From the NCBI GenBank assembly GCA_030695205.1, contig JAUYTN010000047.1, positions 1 to 64,000 on the forward strand: DNA of 64,000 nucleotides. Reading direction: 5' to 3'. Below the pieces are notes generated by a model that worked only from the letters and a program-made list of their open reading frames with translations, did not search any database and was not told the DNA's origin. Shown one piece after another: positions 54,151 to 63,879 of this stretch. Origin of the DNA: Burkholderiaceae bacterium. GTDB lineage: Bacteria; Pseudomonadota; Gammaproteobacteria; Burkholderiales; Burkholderiaceae_C. A program made the translations under genes and the position numbers. Numbering within the stretch: position 1 is the first letter of the stretch; each line of letters starts with the position of its first letter.

Positions 54151-57100
54151 ATGTCCCCACATCACACCGCCCGCTTCCATACATCCCCACTCAAGCCCAC
54201 CGCGGCGGCGGCACTGGTGCTTCTGGCTATGTGCGCACACAGCCCCACTTGGGGGGCGCCATTGAACCTGGCCAATGTGCCTGCCGGCAACGGTGGACGC
54301 GAACCAGCTCCCAACATCATCATCTCCGTGGACGATTCGGGCAGCATGGGTTCAGCGGGCATGACTGCGCTGAGGAATGCACTGAACAATGCATTCAGCA
54401 ACACCGCAGTCGCCGACGACAGCATTCGGTTGGGGTTCCAGGCCATGTGGCGCTGCCGAGGTTTTGGCACCCCCGTAAGCAACTACGGGGGAACATGCCC
54501 TGAAAACCGCGTCCGTCCGTTCAGCGGAACGCACCGCACGGGTTTCAACAATTGGGTCAGCAGCCTCAAGCACGACAGCATGACACCTTCGCACCTGATG
54601 ATCAAGAACGTCGGCGAATTCATGAAAACCACCGGCATCTGGAACCCGTACGCCAAAAACCCTGGTGTGGAGGAGCTGCCACTGCTGTCTTGCCGAAAAT
54701 CGTTTCAGATCTTCATGACAGATGGTGAATGGAACTCTGCGAGCAGCTATGGCAACGATCCCGGCACGGCTGGCAATGCCGATGGCACGCTGCGCACCCT
54801 GCCAGATGGCACCACCTACGATCCCTACTACACCACACTCACCGCCCCAACCGGCTTGCGCCAATTCGATGTGTACCGCGACACGCACGGTGCGGGCACA
54901 GTTAACACATTGGCCGATTTTGTATTCGACTATTGGTCCACCGACTTGCAGCCCACCATACCGAACGAAGTCCGGCCCATCATCAAACAACCCGGTGCAG
55001 TCAACTTTGGCACGGTGGCAGACCCCAAGCTGCTACAAGAGTATTGGAACCCGCGCAACAACCCAGCCACCTGGCAAAGCCTCACCACCTACACCATCGG
55101 GTTCGGCTCCGGGGCAGCGCTGTCAACGGGCACAGCACCCCGGTGGGGTGGCACCACCGGCACCACTTGGTCGGGCGGGGACTACAACAACCTGGTGCTG
55201 GGCACAGTCAACTGGGGCGACCCCAACAGCAGCAGCGACGCCAAGCGAAAAGAGTTGTGGCATATGGCCATCAATGGCCGTGGACGCTATGTATCGGCCA
55301 ACAACGCGGCTGAGCTCAGCAGCGCATTTGCCGAAATCGTCAATCAAATTCTGGCTGATTCCAGTTCACCGCTGGTGTCCATCGCCGCCAGCTCACAGTC
55401 TGTGCGCACCGACACCAAGGCATTTGTGGCGGGCTACGATGCCGCCCGCTGGAGCGGACATGTCCGGGCCTACAACCTCACCAACAACCAAAGCCTGAAC
55501 CAAACGGTGGTCTGGGATGCGGCGGTGCAATTGAATGCACTCACCCCCGCCAACCGACTGATCTACACCCACGATGGCACCGACCCCGCCACATTCGCAT
55601 GGGACAATTTGTCCACATTGCAGCAAGACTTGCTCAAGGGCAGCGACGCTGCGACCGTGGGGCAAGCCCGGCTGGATTATTTGCGAGGGGAGCGCAGCGC
55701 TGAGCAGAACAACGGTGGCACCTTCCGCACGCGAGACAACCGGCTGGGTAATATCGTCAACTCATCCATCTGGACCGTGGGCAAGCCTGTGGCAGGCTAT
55801 TCGGAAGCAAGCTACCGGAGTTTCCGCACCTCTAGGGCATCCCGCACACCCATGGTGTACGTGGGGGCCAACGACGGCATGTTGCACGGCTTTTCAGCCA
55901 ACACGGGCGACGAGCTCATGGCCTATGTGCCCTTGGGCGCCTATGCCAGCTTGAGCCAGCTGACCATGCCCAGCTACCAGCACCGGTACTTTGTGGATGG
56001 CAGCCCCTTCACCGGTGACTTTTACAACGGTACGGCCTGGCGAACGGCATTGGTGGGCACCATGGCCGGTGGTGGGCGCGGATTTTTTGTACTGGACGTG
56101 ACCAACCCTGCCGACTGGACATCCTCCTCTGCCGCATCGGTGGTGGTAATGGACAAAACAGCCAGCTTCACTGCCTCCAGCTCAGTTGGTTTGCCCGCAG
56201 CCACTTGGGCCGATGTCGGGCACATCTATGGTGAACCCACATTGGACCAAGACAACCCGGCGCGGGCTGCACAAATCACCCGTCTGAACAACAACCGCTG
56301 GGCAGCGGTCATGGGCAATGGCGTCAACAGCGACAACGAGCAAGCAACACTGCTGATTCAGTACCTGGATGGCGCAAAAGAGCTGGTCAAGCTGGTCGCC
56401 GATGCCACCACGGGTGCAGGCAACGGTTTGGCCCACCCGCGGTTGATTGACCTCAACGGCGATGACAAGGCCGACATTGCCTACGCCGGCGACTTAAAAG
56501 GAAATGTCTGGAAGTTCAACCTGACCAGCGCCACACCCTCCAATTGGTCAGTGGCGTTTTCCGGTGACCCCTTGTTCGTGGCGAGAGACACTGCAGGCAC
56601 CCGGCAACCCATAACCACCACCCCGACCTGGATACTGCACCCTAACGGGGGCACCATGTTGGCATTTGGCACGGGCCGGGAGATGACAGAAACCGACCGA
56701 ACAGACACCGCACTCCAAACCCTGTACGCCATTTGGGACAACACCAAGTTCACGGCAACGGCCTCTGGCGTCACCCTGCTGGATGGCCCAAGCGATGGAG
56801 CCAGCAAAATTGCCGATACAGCGCCTCTGTACGGCAGAACCCAACTGGTTCAGCAGACACAGACGCTCACCACCACCATCAGCGGGCAAACCTACTTCAA
56901 AACCTCTGCCAACCCGGTGCCCTACACCGGCGCCAACGCCAAGCGGGGCTGGTACCTGGACTGGCCCAGCCTGGCGGAGCGAACGGTGAAAAACGGCGGC
57001 ATTTTGAACAAAAGCCTCATGTACATGCGCAGCCGCAAGCCAGCCGTTGGTTCGCTGACGGCGGCGACCGAGGAAACATGCACGCCGGATGCGACGCCAG

Positions 57101-57375
57101 TGGAAGAGTATTTGACCTTGGTGGACATCTTTTCCGGCCAACCCACAGCTTCGCCCGTGTTTGATACCAACAAAGATGGTGTGTTCAATGCCAGCGATGA
57201 ATCAGGCGTCAGCCGCTGGAAAGCCGGCCGGGACGACAGAATGTGGTTGAAACGGGGCCGCCCCGATGGCCTGAACAACGAGGTATTGAATCTGGGCCCC
57301 CGAGAAAACGACACCATGCGCATCAACACGGGTGCCATCGCCCCGGGCCGCGTGGGTTGGCGACAATTGCAATGA
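54151..57375 (+). CDS. pilY1: Type IV pilus tip adhesin/assembly protein PilY1
   Basis: A 1074-residue exported protein with an N-terminal signal (to about residue 35). A VWA-like domain has MIDAS residues Asp61, Ser63 and Ser65 (VDDSGSMG). The C-terminal beta-propeller region contains [23 protein letters not shown] sequence and a calcium loop DLNGDDKAD at residue 767. A second EF-hand-like loop, [13 protein letters not shown], starts at residue 1005. PilY1 promotes pilus extension and adhesion. AGGAG precedes the ATG; the stop overlaps pilE (ATGA). Confidence 0.93.
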   Translation: MSPHHTARFHTSPLKPTAAAALVLLAMCAHSPTWGAPLNLANVPAGNGGREPAPNIIISVDDSGSMGSAGMTALRNALNNAFSNTAVADDSIRLGFQAMWRCRGFGTPVSNYGGTCPENRVRPFSGTHRTGFNNWVSSLKHDSMTPSHLMIKNVGEFMKTTGIWNPYAKNPGVEELPLLSCRKSFQIFMTDGEWNSASSYGNDPGTAGNADGTLRTLPDGTTYDPYYTTLTAPTGLRQFDVYRDTHGAGTVNTLADFVFDYWSTDLQPTIPNEVRPIIKQPGAVNFGTVADPKLLQEYWNPRNNPATWQSLTTYTIGFGSGAALSTGTAPRWGGTTGTTWSGGDYNNLVLGTVNWGDPNSSSDAKRKELWHMAINGRGRYVSANNAAELSSAFAEIVNQILADSSSPLVSIAASSQSVRTDTKAFVAGYDAARWSGHVRAYNLTNNQSLNQTVVWDAAVQLNALTPANRLIYTHDGTDPATFAWDNLSTLQQDLLKGSDAATVGQARLDYLRGERSAEQNNGGTFRTRDNRLGNIVNSSIWTVGKPVAGYSEASYRSFRTSRASRTPMVYVGANDGMLHGFSANTGDELMAYVPLGAYASLSQLTMPSYQHRYFVDGSPFTGDFYNGTAWRTALVGTMAGGGRGFFVLDVTNPADWTSSSAASVVVMDKTASFTASSSVGLPAATWADVGHIYGEPTLDQDNPARAAQITRLNNNRWAAVMGNGVNSDNEQATLLIQYLDGAKELVKLVADATTGAGNGLAHPRLIDLNGDDKADIAYAGDLKGNVWKFNLTSATPSNWSVAFSGDPLFVARDTAGTRQPITTTPTWILHPNGGTMLAFGTGREMTETDRTDTALQTLYAIWDNTKFTATASGVTLLDGPSDGASKIADTAPLYGRTQLVQQTQTLTTTISGQTYFKTSANPVPYTGANAKRGWYLDWPSLAERTVKNGGILNKSLMYMRSRKPAVGSLTAATEETCTPDATPVEEYLTLVDIFSGQPTASPVFDTNKDGVFNASDESGVSRWKAGRDDRMWLKRGRPDGLNNEVLNLGPRENDTMRINTGAIAPGRVGWRQLQ

Positions 57376-57830
57376 ATACCCACAGGACCCGACACATGAG
57401 ACACCTGAACTCGCACACCCTCAAACGCCTACGTTCTAAAGGCTTTACCCTGATTGAGGTAATGATTGTGGTGGCATTGATCGGCATCTTGGCAGCCGTT
57501 GCCCTGCCCAGCTACCGCGACTACCAAATCAGGGGGGGCCGCTCAGATGGGAAAACGGCCTTACTCAGGGCTGCACAGTGGCTGGAGCGAGCGGCAACCG
57601 TCACAGGCGCTTACCCAGCGACAGCTGCATTCCCGGCCAACCTGCAAACCTCCGAGTCACAGCGCTACACCGTCGCCTACGCACAGACCGGGGGAGGAAC
57701 AGGCTACACACTGACTGCAACCCCCCAGGGGGCGCAGGCAATCGATGCCTGCGGCAATTTGACGCTGAACCAAGCCGGTGTGCGGGGGCGCTCCGGCACC
57801 TTGTCTGTGGATGAATGCTGGAACCGCTGA
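57372..57830 (+). CDS. pilE: Type IV pilin-like protein PilE
   Basis: A 152-residue prepilin with classic cleavage site [29 protein letters not shown] and Glu+5. The C-terminal domain ends in a cysteine pair (DACG and DECWNR) typical of the disulfide loop. ATG 57372 overlaps the pilY1 stop; ATG 57396 is an alternative. It closes the minor pilin operon. Confidence 0.9.
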   Translation: MNTHRTRHMRHLNSHTLKRLRSKGFTLIEVMIVVALIGILAAVALPSYRDYQIRGGRSDGKTALLRAAQWLERAATVTGAYPATAAFPANLQTSESQRYTVAYAQTGGGTGYTLTATPQGAQAIDACGNLTLNQAGVRGRSGTLSVDECWNR

Positions 57831-57850
57831 TACAGCTGTCTTAGCCCTGC

Positions 57851-57856
57851 GACAAT
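57851..57856 (+). promoter_or_regulatory. Candidate -10 box of ribE
   Basis: GACAAT in the context TGCGACAATC lies 6 nt before the ATG of ribE. If used, the transcript would be leaderless or nearly so. No ribosome site is visible. Confidence 0.35.
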
Positions 57857-57862
57857 CCCCCC

Positions 57863-58501
57863 ATGTTCACAGGAATCATCACCGGAATCGGGCGCATCGT
57901 CGCCCTTCAAGACCTGGGCGCGAGTGCCCAGCATGGCAAACGCCTGACCATCGGCGCCCCTGACGGCTACCTGGCCGATGTGGGGCTGGGCGACAGCATC
58001 GCGCTCAACGGCGCGTGCATGACCGTCACTGGCCTGGATGCAGCCAACGGTCAGTTCACCATCGACGTGTCGGCCGAGTCACTGGCGCGCACCGCCGGGC
58101 TGGCCGATGCGGGGCGGCGCATCAACCTCGAAAAGGCCCTGCGTGCTCACGACCGCCTGGGCGGGCACATCGTATCCGGCCATGTGGATGGGGTGGGCAC
58201 CGTCACCCTGTTCGAGCAAGTGGGCGAGAGTTGGGAGCTGCGGGTGATGGCCCCAGCTGAGCTGGGCCGTTTTTTGGCCTACAAAGGCTCCATCACCGTC
58301 AACGGGGTGAGCCTGACGGTCAACCGCGTGGCCGACAGCGCCGCAGGCTGCGAGTTCAGCATCAACCTGATTCCCCACACGGTACAAAACACCTCGCTGG
58401 GCGACCTGCAGGCCGGTCATGTGGTGAACCTGGAAATTGACACCGTCGCACGCTACGTGGAGCGCATGCTGGCCGCTGGCACCACCGCGTCAACCCGCTG
58501 A
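57863..58501 (+). CDS. ribE: Riboflavin synthase, alpha subunit
   Basis: A 212-residue enzyme that dismutates two lumazines to riboflavin. The protein has two lumazine-binding repeats, each with its own motif. The N-terminus is [10 protein letters not shown], the first repeat has LNGACMTVT, and the second has [11 protein letters not shown] and the [16 protein letters not shown] stretch. No FMN riboswitch is seen upstream. ribBA follows after a 100-nt gap with a strong hairpin. Confidence 0.95.
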   Translation: MFTGIITGIGRIVALQDLGASAQHGKRLTIGAPDGYLADVGLGDSIALNGACMTVTGLDAANGQFTIDVSAESLARTAGLADAGRRINLEKALRAHDRLGGHIVSGHVDGVGTVTLFEQVGESWELRVMAPAELGRFLAYKGSITVNGVSLTVNRVADSAAGCEFSINLIPHTVQNTSLGDLQAGHVVNLEIDTVARYVERMLAAGTTASTR

Positions 58502-58549
58502 AGGCGCTGCAGCGACAATACGGGGTTTCGCTGCCCCTGTGCAGCGCCT
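58502..58549 (+). other. Long hairpin between ribE and ribBA
   Basis: AGGCGCTGCA (58502-58511) and TGCAGCGCCT (58540-58549) form a perfect 10-bp stem; inner GCGA/TCGC and CGGGG/CCCC pairs are also possible. The loop includes GACAAT, a -10-like sequence. No T-tract follows, so it is not a standard terminator. Confidence 0.55.
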
Positions 58550-58601
58550 CCCCGGCCGCACCCCCAGTGGCGCGGATTGCAACTTGAGCGAAAGCATTGG
58601 C

Positions 58602-59744
58602 ATGAACATCGCCACCCCCTCCGCCACATCGGCCCTGCAGCCCGTGGCCATTTCGCCTGTCGAAGACATCGTGGCCGACATGAAGGCCGGGCGCATCGTG
58701 ATCCTGGTCGATGAGGAAGACCGGGAAAACGAAGGCGACCTCGTGCTGGCGGCCGACCACGTCACCCCGGAAGCCATCAACTTCATGGCCCGACATGGCC
58801 GTGGCCTGATTTGCCTCACCCTGACCCGCGAGCGCTGCGAGCGCCTGCAACTGCCGCCCATGGTGCCGCGCAACGGCACCAAAATGGGCACGGCGTTCAC
58901 GGTGTCCATCGAGGCGGCAGAAGGCGTCACCACCGGCATCTCCGCCGCCGACCGGGCACGCACCGTGGCTGCCGCCGTGGCGCCGCACGCCACAGCCGTC
59001 GACCTGGTGCAACCCGGCCACATTTTTCCGCTGCAAGCGGTTGAAGGTGGTGTGCTGATGCGTGCTGGCCACACCGAAGCCGGTTGCGACCTCGCTGCCA
59101 TTGCTGGCTGTTCACCCGCAGCCGTCATTTGCGAAATCATGAAAGACGACGGCACCATGGCCCGTCTGCCCGACCTGCAGCTGTTTGCCGCCGAGCACGG
59201 CCTGAAAATTGGCACCATTGCCGACCTGATCGAGCACCGTACCCGCACAGAATCCCTGGTCGAAAAGTTGGGCGAGCGAGCGCTGAACACGGCGTTCGGC
59301 ACATTCACTGCCCATGCATTCAGAGACCAACCCAGCGGCGCGCTGCACCTGGCCCTGGTCAAAGGCACTTGGGAGGCCGACACGGTGGTGCCTGTGCGTG
59401 TCCACGAGCCTTTGTCGGTGCTGGATGCCTTGGAAGTGGGCAGAACCCTGCACTCCTGGAGCCTGGAATCCAGCCTGCGCCACCTGGAGACCCAAGGGTG
59501 CGGGGTGGCCGTGCTGCTCAACTGTGGCGAATCGGCCGCGCAACTGCTGGACCAGTTCCAAGGCACCGCCCGTCCGGCGCAAGCCCCCGAGCGCGGACGC
59601 ATGGACCTGCGCACCTATGGCGTGGGCGCGCAGATACTGCGCGACTGCGGCGTGCGCAAAATGGAGCTCATGGGCAACCCCCGGCGCATGCCCAGCATGA
59701 CGGGTTACGGCCTGGAAGTCACCGGTTTCACCCCCAAGGAGTAA
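58602..59744 (+). CDS. ribBA: Bifunctional 3,4-dihydroxy-2-butanone 4-phosphate synthase / GTP cyclohydrolase II-like protein
   Basis: A 380-residue fusion. The N-terminal RibB domain (to about residue 210) has [22 protein letters not shown] and HTEAGCDLA, and makes dihydroxybutanone phosphate from ribulose 5-phosphate. The C-terminal RibA-like domain is degenerate: the usual cysteine-rich zinc motif is not seen. GTP cyclohydrolase activity may therefore be lost, as in many proteobacterial RibBA proteins. ATG 58602 gives a sensible N-terminus. ribH follows after 3 nt. Confidence 0.92.
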   Translation: MNIATPSATSALQPVAISPVEDIVADMKAGRIVILVDEEDRENEGDLVLAADHVTPEAINFMARHGRGLICLTLTRERCERLQLPPMVPRNGTKMGTAFTVSIEAAEGVTTGISAADRARTVAAAVAPHATAVDLVQPGHIFPLQAVEGGVLMRAGHTEAGCDLAAIAGCSPAAVICEIMKDDGTMARLPDLQLFAAEHGLKIGTIADLIEHRTRTESLVEKLGERALNTAFGTFTAHAFRDQPSGALHLALVKGTWEADTVVPVRVHEPLSVLDALEVGRTLHSWSLESSLRHLETQGCGVAVLLNCGESAAQLLDQFQGTARPAQAPERGRMDLRTYGVGAQILRDCGVRKMELMGNPRRMPSMTGYGLEVTGFTPKE

Positions 59745-59747
59745 CGC

Positions 59748-60212
59748 ATGTTTGGTGCAGACAAAGGCAAAGCCGATCGCCTGGACGGCAACAACCTGTG
59801 CATTGGCGTGGTTCAGGCCCGCTTCAATGCAGCCATCACCGATGCACTGGCCATGGCCACATTGGCCGAATTGCAGCGGCTAGGCGTGGCCAGTGACGAT
59901 GTCACCGTCGTCCAGGTGCCTGGCGCACTCGAAGTTCCGGTGGCACTGCAGGCCATGGCAGAGAGCGACCGTTTCGATGCGCTCATTGCGCTGGGTTGCA
60001 TCATCCGGGGTGAGACGTACCACTTCGAGCTGGTGGCCAACGAATCCGGTGCTGGCGTCACCCGTGTGTCGCTGGACTACCAAATCCCCATCGCCAACGC
60101 CATCCTGACCACCGAAAACCTCGAACAGGCCGTGGCCCGACAAACCGAAAAGGGCACCGATGCCGCCCGCGTGGCCGTCGAAATGGCCAATTTGCTGGAA
60201 AACCTCGGTTGA
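59748..60212 (+). CDS. ribH: 6,7-dimethyl-8-ribityllumazine synthase
   Basis: A 154-residue enzyme that condenses the RibB product with the pyrimidine intermediate to give lumazine. Motifs are [24 protein letters not shown], and [28 protein letters not shown] precedes the ATG. It is coupled closely to ribBA and nusB. Confidence 0.96.
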   Translation: MFGADKGKADRLDGNNLCIGVVQARFNAAITDALAMATLAELQRLGVASDDVTVVQVPGALEVPVALQAMAESDRFDALIALGCIIRGETYHFELVANESGAGVTRVSLDYQIPIANAILTTENLEQAVARQTEKGTDAARVAVEMANLLENLG

Positions 60213-60226
60213 CCCTCCCATCCCCC

Positions 60227-60724
60227 ATGACCGACCCCACTCCCCCTAGCGCACGCGCACCCCGCAAGACCTCCGAAAAATCGGGTCGCTCCCGCGCCCG
60301 TGAGTTCGCACTCCAGGCGCTGTACCAGCACATCGTGGGCCGCAACGAGGCCAGCGACATCGACCTCTTCACCCGCGACCTGAGCGGCTTTCACAAAGCC
60401 GACAGCGCGCATTACGACGCCTTGCTGCACGGCTGCATTGCCCACAGCCAGGCACTGGACCAACTGCTCAAGCCCCTGCTCGACCGGCCTCTGGCCGAGG
60501 TCTCGCCCATTGAGCATGGTGTGCTCTGGCTGGGCACCTACGAGCTCCAGCACTGCCTGGACGTACCGGTTCGGGTGGTCATCAACGAGTACGTGGAGCT
60601 GGCCAAGTCATTTGGTGGCACCGACGGGCACAAATACGTCAACGGCGTGCTGCACAAGCTGGGGCAGCAGCTGCGTGCTGCCGAGGCGGCCAGAGACAAC
60701 CGCCCTCCCCCCACCACTGCCTGA
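60227..60724 (+). CDS. nusB: Transcription antitermination factor NusB
   Basis: A 165-residue all-helical RNA-binding protein that acts with NusE in rRNA antitermination. Motifs are [14 protein letters not shown] near the start and [30 protein letters not shown] near the end. ATG 60227 is preferred; TTG 60209 overlaps the ribH stop and is an alternative coupled start. ribH-nusB order is widely conserved. Confidence 0.95.
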   Translation: MTDPTPPSARAPRKTSEKSGRSRAREFALQALYQHIVGRNEASDIDLFTRDLSGFHKADSAHYDALLHGCIAHSQALDQLLKPLLDRPLAEVSPIEHGVLWLGTYELQHCLDVPVRVVINEYVELAKSFGGTDGHKYVNGVLHKLGQQLRAAEAARDNRPPPTTA

Positions 60725-60868
60725 GGCAGACGCCACAGCCCTGGGGGCCAGCACGCGGTGGGCTGACCCGGTCGCTGCCCTGCCCCTTCTGCACTGCCCC
60801 CCTGCACCGCGCCAACTGTTCGCACCGCCCACACCGTTCGTCCTGTTTGTTTGTCAGCGCCACCACCC

Positions 60869-62092
60869 ATGCCCATTTCTCGCCGCGCCCAGCGCATCGA
60901 ACCGTTTTACGTCATGGAGGTGGCCAAAGCCGCCAGTGTGCTGGCGCAGCAGGTGGCGCACACCGACTCGCCCATGATCTTCCTGAACATTGGCGAGCCC
61001 GATTTCACCGCGCCACCGCTGGTGCAAGCAGCCGCGCAGCGGGCCATTCAGGATGGGCAGACCCAGTACACCCAGGCCACCGGCCTGCCCGAGCTGCGCG
61101 AGCGCATCAGTGGCTGGTATCTGCAGCGCTTTGGTCTGCACATAGACCCACAGCGCATTGTGTTGACCGCCGGTGCATCGGCGGCGCTGCAGCTGGCGTG
61201 CCTCGCCCTGATTGACGCAGGGGACGAGGTGCTGATGCCAGACCCCAGCTACCCCTGCAACCGGCACTTCGTCAGTGCCGCCGAGGGCACGTCTGTGCTG
61301 CTGCCCACCACGGCCGAGCAGCGCTTTCAGCTCAGCGCCGCGCAGGTGCAAGCCGCCTGGGGACCACGCACCCGGGGCGTGTTGCTGGCGTCACCGTCCA
61401 ACCCCACCGGCACCTCCATCCACCCCGATGAGATGCGCCACATCGCGCAAACCGTGCACGAGCGTGGCGGCGTGACGCTCATCGACGAAATCTACCTGGG
61501 CCTCAGCCACGACGCTGCATTCGGTCAGTCGGCACTGGGGCTGGTGGGCGATGGCGGCGAGCCACTGGGCGAGCACATCCTGAGCATCAACAGCTTTTCC
61601 AAATACTTCCACATGACAGGTTGGCGCCTAGGCTGGCTGGTGGCCCCCACCGCGCTGGTGCCCGCCATCGAACGGCTGGCTCAAAACCTGTTCATTTGCC
61701 CCAGCACCATCAGCCAGCACGCGGCGCTGGCCTGCTTTGAGCCGGACAGCCTGGCGGAGTACGAGCGCCGCCGCACCGAGTTCAAGGCCAGGCGTGACTA
61801 CTTCATCCCCGAGCTCAACCGCCTGGGACTGACGGTGCCTGTCATGCCCGACGGGGCGTTTTACGCCTGGGCGGACTGCCGTGGCGCCTGCCAGCGCTGG
61901 GGCCTGGATGCCGATGACCCCGCCCACGGCAGCTGGGACTTTGCCTTCGAGCTGATGCACCGCGCCCACATTGCCGCCACACCGGGGCGGGACTTCGGGC
62001 TGGCCAACCCGCAGCGCTACATCCGCTTTTCAACGGCCAACAGCATGGCCCAGCTGCAGGAAGCGGTGGCCAGGCTGGAGCGGGTACTGTGA
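60869..62092 (+). CDS. PLP-dependent aminotransferase (class I/II)
   Basis: A 407-residue fold-type I aminotransferase. It has NIGEPDFTAPP near the start, ASPSNPTGT, and DEIYLGLSHD. The PLP lysine is in NSFSKYFHMTGWRLGW, and RYIRFSTA is the terminal Arg motif. It is related to aspartate or alanine-type transaminases; the exact substrate cannot be told. ATG 60869 is used; a TTG six codons earlier opens the frame. It ends just before a dispersed repeat copy. Confidence 0.88.
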   Translation: MPISRRAQRIEPFYVMEVAKAASVLAQQVAHTDSPMIFLNIGEPDFTAPPLVQAAAQRAIQDGQTQYTQATGLPELRERISGWYLQRFGLHIDPQRIVLTAGASAALQLACLALIDAGDEVLMPDPSYPCNRHFVSAAEGTSVLLPTTAEQRFQLSAAQVQAAWGPRTRGVLLASPSNPTGTSIHPDEMRHIAQTVHERGGVTLIDEIYLGLSHDAAFGQSALGLVGDGGEPLGEHILSINSFSKYFHMTGWRLGWLVAPTALVPAIERLAQNLFICPSTISQHAALACFEPDSLAEYERRRTEFKARRDYFIPELNRLGLTVPVMPDGAFYAWADCRGACQRWGLDADDPAHGSWDFAFELMHRAHIAATPGRDFGLANPQRYIRFSTANSMAQLQEAVARLERVL

Positions 62093-62124
62093 GCACAGCC
62101 ATGCAGAAATTATCAATAAAAAAC

Positions 62125-62160
62125 GGCTTTTGCGCTTATGCAGATAAATAATTCTGCTAC
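62125..62160 (+). repeat. Dispersed CGCTTR-N16-WGCTAY element, copy 10
   Basis: GGC at 62125, CGCTTA at 62133-62138, 16-nt spacer, TGCTAC at 62155-62160, with an AT-rich flank from about 62104. The start codon of the thioesterase gene (62138-62140) begins in the left box, and the spacer encodes its first residues. Confidence 0.85.
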
Positions 62161-62662
62161 GTATTTTACATTTCCTGTGCGGGTGTATTGGGAGGACACA
62201 GATGCTGGCGGCATTGTGTTCTATGCCAACTACCTGAAGTTTTTCGAGCGGGCGCGCACCGAGTGGCTGCGCAGCCTGGGCCTGCACCAGCACGCCCTCA
62301 AGGAACAACAGGGTGGCATGTTCGTGGTGACCGAGGCTTGCATGCGCTACCTTCTGCCGGCTCGCCTGGACGATATGTTGTGCATCACCGCCCGCATGGG
62401 GCATGCGGGCAAGGTGCAGTGCCAGCTGCACCAGCAGGCCTGGTTGCTCCCGGCAACGCCGCCTGGCGGAACTTCCGGTGGCCCGCAAGCCTCTGCCCAT
62501 GCAGGCCAACTTGACCCACGAGCCGACGCCCTGCCTGGCGTTGCACCGGGTGCCCGGCTGCTGTGCGAAGGCGACGTGCACATCGCCTGGGTCGATGCCC
62601 AGCACCTGCGCCCCCGCCGCTTACCGCCTGCTGTGCTGCAAGCCCTGCAGGCGGCCAGTTGA
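62138..62662 (+). CDS. ybgC: YbgC-type acyl-CoA thioesterase (Tol-Pal associated)
   Basis: A 174-residue hotdog-fold thioesterase. The active-site region WEDTDAGGIVFYANYLKFFE contains the conserved Asp. The N-terminal residues MQINNSATYF come from a dispersed repeat copy. A Pro/Gly/Ala-rich stretch at about residues 104-140 separates the last strands and is longer than expected. The gene starts the ybgC-tolQ-tolR-tolA cluster. No ribosome site is clear; an ATG or GTG further downstream would cut the conserved motif, so ATG 62138 is likely. Confidence 0.9.
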   Translation: MQINNSATYFTFPVRVYWEDTDAGGIVFYANYLKFFERARTEWLRSLGLHQHALKEQQGGMFVVTEACMRYLLPARLDDMLCITARMGHAGKVQCQLHQQAWLLPATPPGGTSGGPQASAHAGQLDPRADALPGVAPGARLLCEGDVHIAWVDAQHLRPRRLPPAVLQALQAAS

Positions 62663-62696
62663 CCCCCTCCCTCATCCACAGACACACACAACGGCC

Positions 62697-63398
62697 ATGG
62701 ACATGACCAACAACCTTTCCATCGTTCAACTCCTGCTGCATGCCAGCTGGGTGGTGCAAGCGGTGGTCGTCCTGCTGGTGCTGGGCTCCATCACCAGCTG
62801 GGCGGCCATCTTTCGCAAGGCGTTTGCCCTCAAACGGGTGGCCCGCCTGAACGAAGAGTTCGAGCGCAGCTTCTGGTCGGGCACCAGCCTGAACGACCTG
62901 TACGCCGCCGCCAACCAGAACGCCCGCAACGGCGGCCCCATGGAGCGCATTTTTGCCAACGGCATGCGGGAGTACCACAAGCTGCGTGAGCGCCGCATTG
63001 CCGACCCCGGTGCGCTGCTGGACGGTGCCCGCCGTGCCATGCGAGCAAGCTTTCAGCGCGAGCTCGATGCCATTGAAGCCAACCTGGCCTTTCTGGCCAC
63101 GGTGGGTTCTGTCTCGCCCTATGTGGGGCTGTTTGGCACGGTGTGGGGCATCATGCATGCCTTCACCGGCTTGGCCAGCATGCAAACCGTGACACTGGCC
63201 ACCGTGGCCCCCGGCATTGCCGAAGCGCTGGTGGCCACCGCCATTGGCCTGTTTGCGGCCATACCGGCGGTGGTGGCCTACAACCGCTACTCGCACGACA
63301 TTGACCGCATTGCCAACGGGCTGGAGACCTTCATGGAAGAGTTCTCCAACATTCTGCAGCGCAGCCTGGGCGCGCCTGCCACTGCGTCTGGCCACTGA
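62697..63398 (+). CDS. tolQ: Tol-Pal system proton channel subunit TolQ
   Basis: A 233-residue inner-membrane protein with three helices (about residues 15-38, 135-160 and 170-192). It has the MotA/TolQ/ExbB core: GLFGTVWGIMHAFTGL and APGIAEALVATAIGLFAAIPAV. With TolR it forms the proton-driven motor energising TolA for outer-membrane constriction in division. ATG 62697 (MDMTNNLSIVQLLLHAS) is the usual start; the frame is open far upstream through ybgC. Confidence 0.96.
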   Translation: MDMTNNLSIVQLLLHASWVVQAVVVLLVLGSITSWAAIFRKAFALKRVARLNEEFERSFWSGTSLNDLYAAANQNARNGGPMERIFANGMREYHKLRERRIADPGALLDGARRAMRASFQRELDAIEANLAFLATVGSVSPYVGLFGTVWGIMHAFTGLASMQTVTLATVAPGIAEALVATAIGLFAAIPAVVAYNRYSHDIDRIANGLETFMEEFSNILQRSLGAPATASGH

Positions 63399-63410
63399 TA
63401 CCCGCCGCCC

Positions 63411-63848
63411 ATGCCTGCCATTTCACACAAAGGCCGCGGCCGAGGCCGCAAACCCATGGCCGAGATCAACATGGTGCCCTTCATCGACGTGATGCTGGTG
63501 CTGCTGATCATCTTCATGGTGACGGCACCGCTGATTTCGCCCAGCGTCATCCAGCTGCCCAGCGTGGGGTCTGCAGCCAAGTCGCCCGACCGGGTGGTGC
63601 AGGTGCTGATAGCCAAAGACGAACGGCTGCAACTGAAAGAAGGCGCCACCACCACCGACGCCACCCTGCGCGACCTGGCGGTGCGTGTGGCCGAATTGCA
63701 GCAAGCCACAGGCCTGGCAGCGCATGAGGTGCCCGTGGTGATTGCGGCCGACAAGGCCATCCGGTACGAAACCGTGGTCAAGGTCATGGACACCTTGCAG
63801 CGCGCAGGCGTGCAGCGGGTGGGCCTGTCGGTGCAGACCGTGCCCTGA
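63411..63848 (+). CDS. tolR: Tol-Pal system protein TolR
   Basis: A 145-residue inner-membrane protein. The N-terminus is basic, the single helix contains the motor aspartate (EINMVPFIDVMLVLLIIF), and the periplasmic domain belongs to the ExbD/TolR family. It follows tolQ by 12 nt. Confidence 0.96.
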   Translation: MPAISHKGRGRGRKPMAEINMVPFIDVMLVLLIIFMVTAPLISPSVIQLPSVGSAAKSPDRVVQVLIAKDERLQLKEGATTTDATLRDLAVRVAELQQATGLAAHEVPVVIAADKAIRYETVVKVMDTLQRAGVQRVGLSVQTVP

Positions 63849-63879
63849 ACACCACCGCCGCGCCCGCCCATTGCCGCCC

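Noticed and set aside
54745..54750. AGCTAT in pilY1 as a repeat copy
   Set aside because: No CGCTTR-like box lies 16 nt upstream, and the flanks are ordinary coding sequence.
57831..58601. FMN riboswitch for the riboflavin genes
   Set aside because: The conserved FMN aptamer segments are absent before ribE and before ribBA.
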